Shown in pieces: positions 44,732-53,756 of a stretch of DNA of 64,000 nucleotides (its first letter is position 1; each line of letters opens with the position of its first letter). The notes under the pieces are model-generated. The model was not told the DNA's origin. It ran no database searches and saw only the letters and a program-made list of their open reading frames with translations. The translations under genes were made by a program, and so were the position numbers. Source of the stretch: Paludibacteraceae bacterium (lineage in GTDB: Bacteria; Bacteroidota; Bacteroidia; Bacteroidales; Paludibacteraceae); contig JAKSNS010000009.1 of NCBI GenBank assembly GCA_024399545.1, positions 1-64,000 of the forward strand, in the 5' to 3' direction.

Positions 44732-46554
44732 AATTCTATTCTTTTTACTATTGTTTTGCCGTCAGGTGTGGTGTTTGGATTAGACGAGGCGAAAAGACGC
44801 GCCACAAGACGTTCACGCTCCTCACGACTGAGATGTTCACGGCGTATCCTGCTGGCACAACGGGCAATACGCGAAGCCAACTGCGACTTCATCTCACGCT
44901 GCAACTCAACAACACCCTCACGCGTGTCGTGGATAATCTCCTTGATGAGTGCTATCCTGTCCGCATCTTCCGCAAGTACGGCAGGAACAGAAGTCACCCT
45001 GTACATTGAACGCCCGAATTGCTCAAAACGGAAACCCACCTCCTCCAAATCTTTCTCCAACTCAGTAAATATACACTCGCTGTCACCATCAAGTTCCAAT
45101 ATCTCATCGAAGAGTATCCTCTGCGAAAGCACCTCCATCTCGCTCTGCATCAGCCTGTCATACTCTATACGATAAACCGCCGCAGGGACATCAATCGCCA
45201 CAAGACCAGAACTGAGGGCAACGCAGAGCCATTTGCCACGGAAGAAGATTGACTCGCCGACAGTCTCATTATTATCCAATATTGTATTTCCAGGTGATGT
45301 CGCCAGAGAGGTATTGACCGACAGTCCTGCATTCACCCTTAATTCCTCGCCATGGAAATCAAGCCTTTGGTCCTGTCCTTCAATCACCTCGTTCCTCAGC
45401 CCCTGAAACATCTCCTGCCAGTTTCGCTCAACGGGTTTCTTGCCACAGGAGCGGAAAGGGTCGTAACTCCTGTCGAAATTGACCTCCGGCATTTTAGGAT
45501 TTGCGCCTTCACGGTAATTAGGAATCTCAACGTCGTTGTCAAAATCCATAGGCGCAGAGACATTGTATTTGCCAAGAGCCTCGCGCACACATACCATCAG
45601 TATTGAGAATATCTCCTTCTCGTCCTCGAACTTCACCTCAGTCTTCGTCGGGTGAATGTTCACGTCAACGGCTGACGGCTTGACGGTTATCTTTACGAAA
45701 AAAAGAGGAACAGCACCATTCTGCAACATACGGTCGTAAGCCTGAATGACAGCACGGCGGAGCAACGGGTGCATGATGAAGCGGTTATTGGCAAGAAAGA
45801 CCTGCGGCGTGTATTTGCCGGCAGACTCAGGACGCCCCACAAAACCGTCAATATTTACAATCGTAGTCTCGGCATGGATTGGTATAAGGTCCTGTGCGAA
45901 ACTCTTCTTGTTCTTGCCGTAAAGTTGCGTGACACGTTGACGGAAATTGCCCGCGGGGAGGTTCATCATCAACTCATTGCCGTTGTATAGTTCAAAAGCC
46001 ACATTCTCGTGGGCAATGGCGACACGCTGGAACTCCGTGAGGATGTTCTTCATCTCCGTCTCGTCAGTCTTGAGGAATTTGCGGCGTGCAGGAACGTTGT
46101 AGAAAAGGTTCTTGACCACAAAGCGTGTACCCTTCTGACACTCGACAGGCTCCTGACGCTCAACCCTGCTGCCGTTGATTTCAATCAACACCCCTACCCT
46201 ATCCTCCTCACGACGTGTGCGAACCTCAACCTGCGCAACGGCGGCAATAGAGGCAAGAGCCTCGCCACGAAAGCCCATGGTCTGAATCTCAAACAAATCC
46301 TCGGCATTGCGTATTTTGCTTGTGGCGTGACGCTCGAAGGACATACGCGCGTCACTCTCGCTCATGCCACAACCATTGTCAATAACCTGAATGGACTGAC
46401 GACCAGCACCAGTGACAATGACCTTGACAAGGGTCGCACCTGCATCCACGGCATTTTCCGTCAACTCCTTGACCACTGAGGCAGGACGCTGTACAACCTC
46501 GCCAGCAGCTATCTGGTTGGCAACAGAATCGGGCAATTGACGAACTATATCCAT
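44728..46554 (-). CDS. mutL: DNA mismatch repair protein MutL
   Basis: 608 residues. The N-terminal GHKL ATPase has ELTENAVDAGATLVKV, IDNGCGM and TMGFRGEALASIAAV. The C-terminal dimerisation domain follows a variable linker. It links mismatch recognition by MutS to strand excision. The C-terminal half lacks an obvious DQHA(x)2E(x)4E endonuclease motif in what I can read; the corresponding stretch is AVYRIEYDRLMQSEMEVLSQ. The stop overlaps apbE by 4 bp. Confidence 0.94.
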   Translation of the reverse strand: MDIVRQLPDSVANQIAAGEVVQRPASVVKELTENAVDAGATLVKVIVTGAGRQSIQVIDNGCGMSESDARMSFERHATSKIRNAEDLFEIQTMGFRGEALASIAAVAQVEVRTRREEDRVGVLIEINGSRVERQEPVECQKGTRFVVKNLFYNVPARRKFLKTDETEMKNILTEFQRVAIAHENVAFELYNGNELMMNLPAGNFRQRVTQLYGKNKKSFAQDLIPIHAETTIVNIDGFVGRPESAGKYTPQVFLANNRFIMHPLLRRAVIQAYDRMLQNGAVPLFFVKITVKPSAVDVNIHPTKTEVKFEDEKEIFSILMVCVREALGKYNVSAPMDFDNDVEIPNYREGANPKMPEVNFDRSYDPFRSCGKKPVERNWQEMFQGLRNEVIEGQDQRLDFHGEELRVNAGLSVNTSLATSPGNTILDNNETVGESIFFRGKWLCVALSSGLVAIDVPAAVYRIEYDRLMQSEMEVLSQRILFDEILELDGDSECIFTELEKDLEEVGFRFEQFGRSMYRVTSVPAVLAEDADRIALIKEIIHDTREGVVELQREMKSQLASRIARCASRIRREHLSREERERLVARLFASSNPNTTPDGKTIVKRIEL

Positions 46555-46555
46555 A

Positions 46556-46855
46556 TCACATCAAAAGTAACAAAAATACAAGAATAAGCACAGCCGCAAT
46601 TATCGCAAAACGTATATTGGCGGAACGGGCGGCACTACGTACATCACTGCCCGAACCATTACCCTCAATCTTGTGCAGACGACGGAACGAGCCTCGTTTT
46701 ATAGAGGTCTTGAACTCCTCCTGCTTGATTCCAAGTTCCTTGTTGACCCTATTCTCACGCTCCTCACGCTCCTCTTTCTCCGGGTCGTAATATATGTTCA
46801 CATGGTTGAAGCCACGTGGCTTGGGAGTATGGAAAATTTTCAGTCCTAATGCCAT
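46556..46855 (-). CDS. Small tail-anchored membrane protein
   Basis: 99 residues. A polar N-terminus with KPRGFNHVNIYYDPEKEERE and basic patches (KTSIKRGSFRRLHK) ends in one C-terminal hydrophobic helix (FAIIAAVLILVFLLLLM). No family is named, although a gene like this before mutL is familiar from Bacteroidota. It starts the seven-gene run ending with kamC and lies 1 bp from mutL. Confidence 0.75.
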   Translation of the reverse strand: MALGLKIFHTPKPRGFNHVNIYYDPEKEEREERENRVNKELGIKQEEFKTSIKRGSFRRLHKIEGNGSGSDVRSAARSANIRFAIIAAVLILVFLLLLM

Positions 46856-46982
46856 AGTTATATGTGTTTTTACGGTTCTGTGACGTTTTAATTAAATGAA
46901 ATATTAATTTGGCACAATCCAAAGACGTAGCCCATGCAAACCATAGACGTACCCCTGACCTATAGACATTCAGTTAAGATGA

Positions 46983-47012
46983 ATATGTACCAAGTTATTA
47001 TTTAATCGTTAC
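46983..47012. repeat. Remnant right end of family-A element
   Basis: ATATGTACCAAGTTATTATT and a decayed TTAATCGTTACTAAG match the right end of family A with several changes. No left end is nearby. It lies just past the stop of the next minus-strand gene. Confidence 0.7.
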
Positions 47013-47023
47013 TAAGTGATGTC

Positions 47024-48355
47024 TCAAATAAATTTTGCCATGAAGGCAGGAAGATAATCTACAATGCCTTCGTGACCGATGTCTTTGGTATAAAGCACAA
47101 TGGCACGTGAAATACGGCTGCTGTATTTATCGCAAAAAGCATCTAAGGATGTGTGTTTGATATACCCTGATGATTTAACCTCTATGGGAACAATCTTGCT
47201 GCCAATGCTCAATACGAAATCCACCTCGTAATAGTGACGGTCGTCTTTCTGCCAGGTGTGGTAATACAGTTTGTGCCCTGCGGATATTAGCATTTGCGAA
47301 ACCAGGTTCTCATACACATACCCAAGATTTGACTCCAACTTGTCACTCAGCAACTTGTTGTATATCACATTTTCGGTAAAACGCTTATCCCAAAAGGCAA
47401 GCGTGACGAAAAGACCAGTGTCAGCACAATAAATCTTGTAACGTGTGAAATCCTTGGTCAAAGGCAACCCCACAGAAGGATCCGTACTGTTGTGACAGAT
47501 TTGAACCGTGCGACTTTGTTCAAGTTCGGAAAGCAAAATTGACATACGGTCTTCGTCTGTTCTGCCAACGACTGACGTTGTCTGATACCTGGACACATTG
47601 CTGCTGAGTTGTGCGGGTATGTTCTGAAACATAAGGCTCAGTTTCCCTGACGGGTCAATCTTCATGAAGTCGTCCACATATAGGTTGATGATGTCCCGCT
47701 TGACTGCATCAACCTTCGAAAGGTCATTGCTTTCAATGTAACTATTCACCGCCTGAGGCATACCGCCCACAAGCATATAGAGCCGCATTGTCCTCAGCAA
47801 AGACCTGAGCGAAGCCCCAAATGGCTGTTTTTTCTCGACGAACTGAGCGAGAATGTCAGGCATCGCATTTTGCCCCGTTGCCCATAGAAATTCGTCAAAA
47901 TCCATAGGGTTCAGATAAATGCGTTGTTCCTCGCTCGGTATTGTTATGTCGCATACGTTTTTTCTTATACTAATGAGCGAACCTGTCTCAATATAGTCGT
48001 AGCGTCCATCAGCGACAAGGTACTTTATTGCCTGACGGGCTCTTGGGCATTTCTGTACTTCGTCAAAAATTATCAGCGATTTGCGCTCTTTCAGGCTGAC
48101 ATTGTACTCAGATTGCAATGTGAGGAACAATAAATCAAGGTTGCTAATATCATCGAAAAGCCTATGTATTTGTTGCGACGCAAGGTTGAAGTCAATGAGT
48201 ATGAAAGTTTCGTACTCATTCTTGGCAAAGGTCTGAACAAGAGTAGATTTACCCACACGACGAGCTCCTTCGACAAGTAATGCCGTTGTCCCTTTGCGCT
48301 CTCTTTTCCATTCGAGCATCTCATCGTATAATTTCCTTCTGAATGGTGCTTTCAT
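47024..48355 (-). CDS. AAA ATPase with C-terminal nuclease-like domain (DUF4143 type)
   Basis: 443 residues. The ATPase part has Walker A EGARRVGKSTLV and Walker B SLIIFDEVQKCPRA. The C-terminal DUF4143 part contains YEVDFVLSIGSKIVPIEVKS, the D...ExK pattern of PD-(D/E)XK nucleases, preceded by YENLVSQMLISAG. Such stand-alone ATPases are abundant in Bacteroidota and of unknown role. It is not operonic with neighbours and has its own promoter, preceded by four 33-bp repeats, the same layout as the 22095 gene. Confidence 0.88.
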   Translation of the reverse strand: MKAPFRRKLYDEMLEWKRERKGTTALLVEGARRVGKSTLVQTFAKNEYETFILIDFNLASQQIHRLFDDISNLDLLFLTLQSEYNVSLKERKSLIIFDEVQKCPRARQAIKYLVADGRYDYIETGSLISIRKNVCDITIPSEEQRIYLNPMDFDEFLWATGQNAMPDILAQFVEKKQPFGASLRSLLRTMRLYMLVGGMPQAVNSYIESNDLSKVDAVKRDIINLYVDDFMKIDPSGKLSLMFQNIPAQLSSNVSRYQTTSVVGRTDEDRMSILLSELEQSRTVQICHNSTDPSVGLPLTKDFTRYKIYCADTGLFVTLAFWDKRFTENVIYNKLLSDKLESNLGYVYENLVSQMLISAGHKLYYHTWQKDDRHYYEVDFVLSIGSKIVPIEVKSSGYIKHTSLDAFCDKYSSRISRAIVLYTKDIGHEGIVDYLPAFMAKFI

Positions 48356-48376
48356 AGTGCTATTTTCTAATCCGCT

Positions 48377-48407
48377 GCAAAGTTACAACTATTTTTTTGA
48401 TTAACAA
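48377..48407 (-). promoter_or_regulatory. Promoter of the DUF4143-type ATPase gene
   Basis: Minus-strand TAACTTTGC (48377-48385) with TTG (48405-48407) 19 bp upstream, about 20 bp before the ATG and directly next to the tandem repeats. Confidence 0.8.
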
Positions 48408-48426
48408 TGGCTTTTCTCAAAAAAAT

Positions 48427-48545
48427 GTCGTTTCCCCGAATTTTAAATCCCCATTTTTCGTCGTTTCCCCGAATTTCAATTCACCATTTTACGTCGTTTC
48501 CCCGAATTTCAATTCACCGTTTTTCGTCGTTTCCCCGAATTTCAA
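48427..48545. repeat. Four 33-bp tandem repeats upstream of an ATPase gene
   Basis: GTCGTTTCCCCGAATTT begins at 48427, 48460, 48493 and 48526, a 33-bp period; the linking part (CAATTCACCATTTTT type) varies slightly. The array lies between the ATPase promoter and the dapF stop. Confidence 0.93.
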
Positions 48546-48563
48546 CCGTCATTGTTCAGGAAA

Positions 48564-49373
48564 CTACCACAGGAACTCCCCTTCAAACACCCGTGTTGCG
48601 GTGCCAGTCATATAAACCTGGCAATCGGCACTGACGACAATTCGCAGCACTCCCCCGCGCAATTCAATCTCAAGAGGTTCATCATACGGCATAATCCCCA
48701 AACGGCAATAGGCAGCAGCAACGGCGCAAGCACCTGTACCACACGCCATCGTCTCACCGCTACCCCTCTCCCAAACCCTCATGCGTATGCGCCTTTCTGA
48801 GACAACCTCTGTAATCTCAGTGTTCACACGGTCAGGAAAAAGTTCGTGATGTTCAAAAAGCGGACCATATTTGGCAAGGTCAAAATCCGCCACACCCTCA
48901 ATTGGCACAACCAGATGAGGATTACCCACGTCAACCGAAGTCCCTTTGACCACAAGGTCAGCAACTTTCAGTTCTCGCTCGACAAAACCGCAAGTCGCGA
49001 TACCCATAGCCACGGTGACACTTGCCACCTTACCGTCATCGCCGACGGCAAGACGAAGTCCCTTAATACCGCTCAGCGTCTCTACCGTCATCTCATCTTT
49101 ACGCACAATACCCTCGTCATATACGTATTTTCCCACGCAACGTATTGCGTTGCCGCACATTCTGCCTTCACTGCCGTCAGCGTTGAACATACGCATACGG
49201 CAATCAGCCACATGCGAACGCATAATCAGAACAACGCCGTCGCCACCCACACCGCAATGACGGTCGGACATGACGACGGCAAGTTTCTCAATCTCCAGTG
49301 GTTCCTGGTTCCTGATACAGTCTATGTAGATGTAATCATTACCAAGACCGTGCATCTTGGTGAATCTCATCAC
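48564..49373 (-). CDS. dapF: Diaminopimelate epimerase
   Basis: 269 residues. It converts LL- to meso-diaminopimelate for peptidoglycan and lysine synthesis. The two catalytic cysteines lie in GRMCGNAIRCVGKY and ACGTGACAVAAAY. Further family motifs are HGLGNDYIYID near the start and VGNPHLVVPIEGV. It overlaps the upstream yebC by 4 bp. Confidence 0.94.
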   Translation of the reverse strand: MMRFTKMHGLGNDYIYIDCIRNQEPLEIEKLAVVMSDRHCGVGGDGVVLIMRSHVADCRMRMFNADGSEGRMCGNAIRCVGKYVYDEGIVRKDEMTVETLSGIKGLRLAVGDDGKVASVTVAMGIATCGFVERELKVADLVVKGTSVDVGNPHLVVPIEGVADFDLAKYGPLFEHHELFPDRVNTEITEVVSERRIRMRVWERGSGETMACGTGACAVAAAYCRLGIMPYDEPLEIELRGGVLRIVVSADCQVYMTGTATRVFEGEFLW

Positions 49374-50095
49374 TCCTCCTCAGGCTCCGCCATATTGTGG
49401 AACACATTCTGAACATCCTCATCCTCCTCGATTCTCTCGATGAGTTTGTTGACACTCTCCATCTGCTCAGGAGTCAAGGTCTTAGTATCCTGTGGAATAC
49501 GCACGAACTCAGAAGATGTAATCTCAAAGCCGTTCTCCTCAAGGTATTTCTGGATAGCCGAGTTCTGCGCAAACTCTCCATAGAGCACAATCTCGTCCTC
49601 CTCCTCATAAAGCTCGTCAACACCGAAGTCTATGAGTTCAAGTTCGAGGTCATCAAGTTCCACCCCATCTTTCTTTTTGATATGGAAAGTACACTTGTGG
49701 TCAAAAAGGAATTCCAATGAACCGGAAGTACCGAGCGAGCCACCGAACTTGTTGAAATAACTACGGATATTGGCCACGGTACGTGTGTTATTGTCTGTCG
49801 CAGTCTCCACAAAGATTGCGATACCGTGAGGAGCATAACCCTCAAAATTGACCTCTTTATAATCGGTAAAGTCCTTCGAGAGCGCCTTTTTGATAGCGCG
49901 GTCAACGTTATCCTTTGGCATATTCTCCTTCTTGGCTGTAGCTATAAGCGCACGAAGGCGAGGATTGGTATCTGGGTCACCACCGCCCTGTTTTGCGGCT
50001 ATGGTGATTTCCTTACCGAGTTTGGTAAACACACGGGCCATATTACCCCAGCGTTTCAGTTTTCTTGCTTTGCGATATTCAAAAGCTCTTCCCAT
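49370..50095 (-). CDS. yebC: YebC/PmpR family protein
   Basis: 241 residues with the family start MGRAFEYRKARKLKRWGNMA and the three-domain YebC layout (GGGDPDTNPRLRALIATAKK; NMPKDNVDRAIKKA; YAPHGIAIFVETATDNNTRT). YebC proteins are described both as transcription regulators and as ribosome-associated factors helping at proline-rich stretches. A clear promoter lies upstream and dapF follows with a 4-bp overlap. Confidence 0.92.
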   Translation of the reverse strand: MGRAFEYRKARKLKRWGNMARVFTKLGKEITIAAKQGGGDPDTNPRLRALIATAKKENMPKDNVDRAIKKALSKDFTDYKEVNFEGYAPHGIAIFVETATDNNTRTVANIRSYFNKFGGSLGTSGSLEFLFDHKCTFHIKKKDGVELDDLELELIDFGVDELYEEEDEIVLYGEFAQNSAIQKYLEENGFEITSSEFVRIPQDTKTLTPEQMESVNKLIERIEEDEDVQNVFHNMAEPEEE

Positions 50096-50125
50096 TGCTA
50101 TATAATTTTATTGTTTTTTCAGGCT

Positions 50126-50157
50126 GCAAATTTACGACTTTTTCTTGAATTATCCAA
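50126..50157 (-). promoter_or_regulatory. Promoter of yebC-dapF
   Basis: Minus-strand TAAATTTGC (50126-50134) with TTG (50155-50157) 20 bp upstream. Confidence 0.78.
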
Positions 50158-50187
50158 TATTTTGCCCGTATTTTTTTCAACCTCGCC

Positions 50188-51369
50188 TCACTCCACATAT
50201 AACACAAGACCTTTCAGGTATTCCCCCTCTGGGTGATAAATGTTTATTGGATGGTCAACAGGCTGTGTCAGTTTATGCAAGATACGCACACGCCGGCCTG
50301 ATTGTGCGGCGGCAGTAAACACCGCAAGACGGAATTGTTCAGGCGATACAGCCTGCGAACATGAGAATGTAAACAACACACCTCCGCTACGGATAGCCTT
50401 GAAAGCCATAGTGTTAATCCTCCGGTAACCTATCAACGCATTACGCACGGCATCACGGTGTTTGGCAAAAGCCGGCGGGTCAAGGACTATCAAATCATAC
50501 CTGCCTTCAATCTGCGTCAGAAAATCAAACGCATCTGCCGCAAATGCCTCATGACGCTTGTCGTCAGCGAAATTCATAGCCACATTCCCGTTCACCAATT
50601 CCACCGCACGTTCCGACGCATCAACCGAATGAACCATCCTTGCGTCACCACGAAGCGCGTAAAGCGAGAAACCTCCCGTATAGCAGAACATATTCAGCAC
50701 GTCACGCCCCTTCGCATAACGTTGCAGGAGAAGCCTGTTCTCCCTTTGGTCGAGGAAAAAACCTGTCTTCTGCCCCTTCAGCCAGTCAGCCCTGAACTTC
50801 AGACCATTCTCAACCGCCAGGTCATCGCCCTCCTCAAACGCACCAATCAGATAACCATCCTTCACCGTTATCGGGGCTTTATGAGGCAACGTCCCCTCTG
50901 ATTTATAGAACACCTTCCTCACATCAGGCACAACCTCGACTATAAGTTCAGCCATCACCTCTCTCACCACATGCATACCCACCGAATGTGCCTGAAGTAC
51001 AGCCGTATTGCCATAAACGTCAATGACAACGCCAGGCAACGAATCCCCCTCGCCATGCGCTAAACGGTAACAGTTTGACCGTTGGCCACAGGCAAGCCCC
51101 AACGATTTCCTCATCTGATACGCAGCCTCCAAACGACCCTTAAAAAACTGACGGCCAACGACCTCGTCCTCGAACGTCAGCATACGCACCGCAATGCTGC
51201 CAATCTGATAATGTCCGTAACCCAACGTCTCACCGTCACGCGAAACTACCTTAACCAGTTCACCCTCCTCCGGCTCCTCGCTCATACGGGCAATAGCCCC
51301 TGAGAAAACCCATGGGTGGAAACGCTTGAGTGACTCCTCTTTATGCGCCTTGAGTGTTATTATTGTCAT
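50188..51369 (-). CDS. Class I rRNA (cytosine-C5) methyltransferase, RlmI type
   Basis: 393 residues. An N-terminal PUA domain (HPWVFSGAIARMSEEPEEGE) is followed by a central RlmI-like segment (GFFLDQRENR) and a SAM-binding Rossmann domain with LNMFCYTGGFSLYALRG and VLDPPAFAKHRDAVRNAL. The nearest named relatives are RlmI-type enzymes that methylate 23S rRNA; the exact base is not proved. Its start overlaps the upstream exonuclease gene by 29 bp. Confidence 0.88.
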   Translation of the reverse strand: MTIITLKAHKEESLKRFHPWVFSGAIARMSEEPEEGELVKVVSRDGETLGYGHYQIGSIAVRMLTFEDEVVGRQFFKGRLEAAYQMRKSLGLACGQRSNCYRLAHGEGDSLPGVVIDVYGNTAVLQAHSVGMHVVREVMAELIVEVVPDVRKVFYKSEGTLPHKAPITVKDGYLIGAFEEGDDLAVENGLKFRADWLKGQKTGFFLDQRENRLLLQRYAKGRDVLNMFCYTGGFSLYALRGDARMVHSVDASERAVELVNGNVAMNFADDKRHEAFAADAFDFLTQIEGRYDLIVLDPPAFAKHRDAVRNALIGYRRINTMAFKAIRSGGVLFTFSCSQAVSPEQFRLAVFTAAAQSGRRVRILHKLTQPVDHPINIYHPEGEYLKGLVLYVE

Positions 51370-52105
51370 TTTTCTTTGATTTACGCTTATAACGGTGTGG
51401 CCAATGTGGTTTCTTTTTCTTCACTGTTTTTTCAGGTTTCGTGGCAGATGTTTGGGCGATAGGAGCCTTCTTTGATGTCAGTCTCCCCGTAATCATAAGC
51501 CTTGATGTCTCGTCAACAAAATCCGGGTCGTCAGCCTGAAACTGCCTGAACAGCCGCATACAGCTCCAAGCGTCAATCGCCGCATAAAGCTGCTGGGCAG
51601 GCGACAATGGCACAGCCTCCCAGTTCGAAAGCTGCTGCGACTTTGAAATCCTCTCGCCGAACACTATCGCATATATCTTCTGAAGCGAAAGCTCCTCTAT
51701 CCCAAAATGTTCCACCAAATGCTGTAAATCCACAAAGCCCATAGGACGACAGGGCATCCAGGTCTGAAGTGAATGAAAATCATCATGTGTCGAAATCCCT
51801 ACCTTCACGACACTCTGGTCTTCTATAAGCCCCTTCAGCAGTTCATTATGGCCTATCAGCTGAAGACGGAAAAGAAAACAGACCTCCGCAGTTGACAGTT
51901 GCAGCAAAGCTATGCGATACCTGAACCCCTTCACGAAACTCGGCCGTGTCTCCGTGTCAAAACCAATCATCCCTGCCTCACGCAGCACATTCACGGCAAA
52001 CTCAACCTTCGACGGCTCATCCACCACGATAATCTTGCCGCCGAGCGAACAAAGCGGCATACCCGAAAGCCGTTCCTTATCTATTTTAGACTCGTACACT
52101 CTCAT
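51341..52105 (-). CDS. 3'-5' exonuclease (DEDDy, RNase D/WRN type)
   Basis: 254 residues. DEDD motifs are seen at GFDTETRPSF (Exo I), VGISTHDDFHSL (Exo II) and LYAAIDAWSCMRLF (Exo III with Tyr). The domain covers about residues 25-200 and is followed by a basic Lys/Arg tail (KKKKPHWPHRYKRKSKK) likely to bind nucleic acid. RNA or DNA substrate is not decided. It sits between DUF5063 and the rRNA methyltransferase, an order that hints at RNA work. Confidence 0.88.
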   Translation of the reverse strand: MRVYESKIDKERLSGMPLCSLGGKIIVVDEPSKVEFAVNVLREAGMIGFDTETRPSFVKGFRYRIALLQLSTAEVCFLFRLQLIGHNELLKGLIEDQSVVKVGISTHDDFHSLQTWMPCRPMGFVDLQHLVEHFGIEELSLQKIYAIVFGERISKSQQLSNWEAVPLSPAQQLYAAIDAWSCMRLFRQFQADDPDFVDETSRLMITGRLTSKKAPIAQTSATKPEKTVKKKKPHWPHRYKRKSKKNDNNNTQGA

Positions 52106-52617
52106 TCCTGGGCAGTATTTCCCTTCGACACAATATCATGGATGGCGACAAGCGCATTAAGCAGACGCGCACCCCAATACTCACGGAAATCACTCTTACA
52201 CTCGGCCAGTGCCCTGTCCAACAATTCCTCATCGCCAAGACGCGCAAGGTCAACGAAATTCTTCACCGACTGATAGACATCCGCCACATCCTCCGAAATC
52301 GACGCATTAATCACCGAATCTGACAGCTTAATGTCAGGGTGCGACGCGGTCAGATAACGATCCTGCTCGCCAAACACCCCCTCAAGCGCATTCCTCACCG
52401 ACGTATATGTAAGCTCGTCCACCGAATGCTCCAGAGACTCCTCACACACCGAATTTGGCTCAGCCAACGACGCTTTCAGATAAAGAAACGGCAGAAGTTT
52501 CGACAATTTGTCCGTAAAATCGTCCGGCCGCAAATCCTCAGCCTGCTCTATGAACTTGCAGAATTCCACTGCTACAGTGAGAAATTCGATACTTCCTTTG
52601 GCAAAATTCTCTTTCAT
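52102..52617 (-). CDS. DUF5063 family protein
   Basis: 171 residues, all helical and acidic, starting MKENFAKGSIEFLTVAVEFC and ending FREYWGARLLNALVAIHDIV. Resembles the DUF5063 proteins that regularly precede this exonuclease in Bacteroidota. Function unknown. It is first of the three-gene operon and overlaps the exonuclease gene by 4 bp. Confidence 0.75.
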   Translation of the reverse strand: MKENFAKGSIEFLTVAVEFCKFIEQAEDLRPDDFTDKLSKLLPFLYLKASLAEPNSVCEESLEHSVDELTYTSVRNALEGVFGEQDRYLTASHPDIKLSDSVINASISEDVADVYQSVKNFVDLARLGDEELLDRALAECKSDFREYWGARLLNALVAIHDIVSKGNTAQE

Positions 52618-52639
52618 CGTAGGTTTAATAAATCAAAGT

Positions 52640-52648
52640 GCAAAGTTA
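52640..52648 (-). promoter_or_regulatory. -7 box for the DUF5063 operon
   Basis: Minus-strand TAACTTTGC, 23 bp before the ATG. No clear -33 partner. It faces away from the sigma-factor promoter. Confidence 0.6.
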
Positions 52649-52693
52649 CAACTTTTTTTTGGGATAATATGCCATAGTGTCGAAAAAAAATCG

Positions 52694-52702
52694 TACCTTT
52701 GC
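52694..52702 (+). promoter_or_regulatory. -7 box for the ECF sigma gene
   Basis: TACCTTTGC, 24 bp before ATG 52726. A -33 TTTG is not evident at the right distance. Confidence 0.65.
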
Positions 52703-52725
52703 GGCTTGAAAACAAAACAAGAAAA

Positions 52726-53283
52726 ATGACCATAGACAAAATCGACGAACTTGTCCCAAGGTTAGTGAACGAGAAGACAAGGAACATGGCTTTCACGGAA
52801 CTTGTGAAAGCCACGCAGAAAACGCTCTACTGGCATATCCGACGTATTGTTACGATACACGAAGATGCCGACGACGTGCTGCAAAACACATATATAAAAG
52901 TGTGGAAATCCATTGGGAATTTCAAAGGCGAAAGCCAACTTTACACATGGCTCTACCGGATAGCGACGAACGAGGCGCTCTCACACCTGGCGGCAGAGAG
53001 AATGCGAAGTGCCATGGTACCTCTTGAATTTGAGGAGTTGATGATTTCACGCATGGAGGCTGACGCTTACTACGAAGGCGACGAAATGGCGAAAAAACTC
53101 AAACGCGCCATCATGTCACTCCCCGAAAAACAACGTATGGTTTTCAATATGCGCTACTACGACGAGATGCCATACGCCGAAATCTCAAAGATAACAGGAA
53201 CTTCCGAAGGCGCTCTGAAAGCATCATACCACATTGCCGTCGATAAGATTCAGAAGTTCGTCAAAGAGGAAGACGACGTATAA
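52726..53283 (+). CDS. ECF-type RNA polymerase sigma factor
   Basis: 185 residues. Region 2 is visible as HEDADDVLQNTYIKVWKSIGNF and QLYTWLYRIATNEALSHL. Region 4 is visible as LPEKQRMVFNMRYYDEMPYAEISKITGTSEGALKASYH. The ATG at 52726 follows the promoter; the longer frame to 52699 would include it. Two small genes follow, one with a single membrane helix and one periplasmic, a usual arrangement for an envelope-stress regulator and its control proteins. Confidence 0.92.
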   Translation: MTIDKIDELVPRLVNEKTRNMAFTELVKATQKTLYWHIRRIVTIHEDADDVLQNTYIKVWKSIGNFKGESQLYTWLYRIATNEALSHLAAERMRSAMVPLEFEELMISRMEADAYYEGDEMAKKLKRAIMSLPEKQRMVFNMRYYDEMPYAEISKITGTSEGALKASYHIAVDKIQKFVKEEDDV

Positions 53284-53362
53284 TCATTGCAAAAATTTTT
53301 TTCATAATAACAATTAAACCCCAGCAAGGGGAAAGGAGTCTAAACTACGAAAACAAACAAAA

Positions 53363-53737
53363 ATGGAAAAGAGAATTATTGAAAACGAGCAAGAGGCATT
53401 CAAGGTGCCGGATGGTTACTTCGAGGGATTCGAAGAGCGGCTTATGTCAAGAATCCAACAAGAGGAACAACCCGTAAAGCCAGCAAAAGAGGCGAATACA
53501 AAGCAACTTTGGATAAACAGGGTATCAATAGCCGTTGGCATTGTCGGAATGCTAATGCTTGCAACCGCGGCAATCATCAGGACACAGGACGAGATTGATG
53601 TAAAAACCCAACAGATTATCACTGCGAACGCCAACGAAAACGACGCTTATTATGATGAAATCAACGATAAGTTGTCCAACGAAGAGATTGAGGAAGCCCT
53701 TGCACAGATTGAATTTAACGAAGAAGGTATCTATTAA
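53363..53737 (+). CDS. Single-helix membrane protein, possible anti-sigma factor
   Basis: 124 residues. The N-terminal 50 are cytosolic and acidic (FKVPDGYFEGFEERLMSRIQ), one helix spans about 55-70 (VSIAVGIVGMLMLATAAII), and the C-terminus is an acidic outside tail (YYDEINDKLSNEEIEEALAQ). It lies 79 bp after an ECF sigma gene, the place of an anti-sigma factor. No zinc-binding anti-sigma motif is seen, so the role is inferred from order. Confidence 0.65.
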   Translation: MEKRIIENEQEAFKVPDGYFEGFEERLMSRIQQEEQPVKPAKEANTKQLWINRVSIAVGIVGMLMLATAAIIRTQDEIDVKTQQIITANANENDAYYDEINDKLSNEEIEEALAQIEFNEEGIY

Positions 53738-53756
53738 CACATAAAATTTTGTTATT

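Noticed and set aside
48427..48545. CRISPR array
   Set aside because: The 33-bp period has near-constant linking sequence rather than unique spacers, and no cas genes are near.
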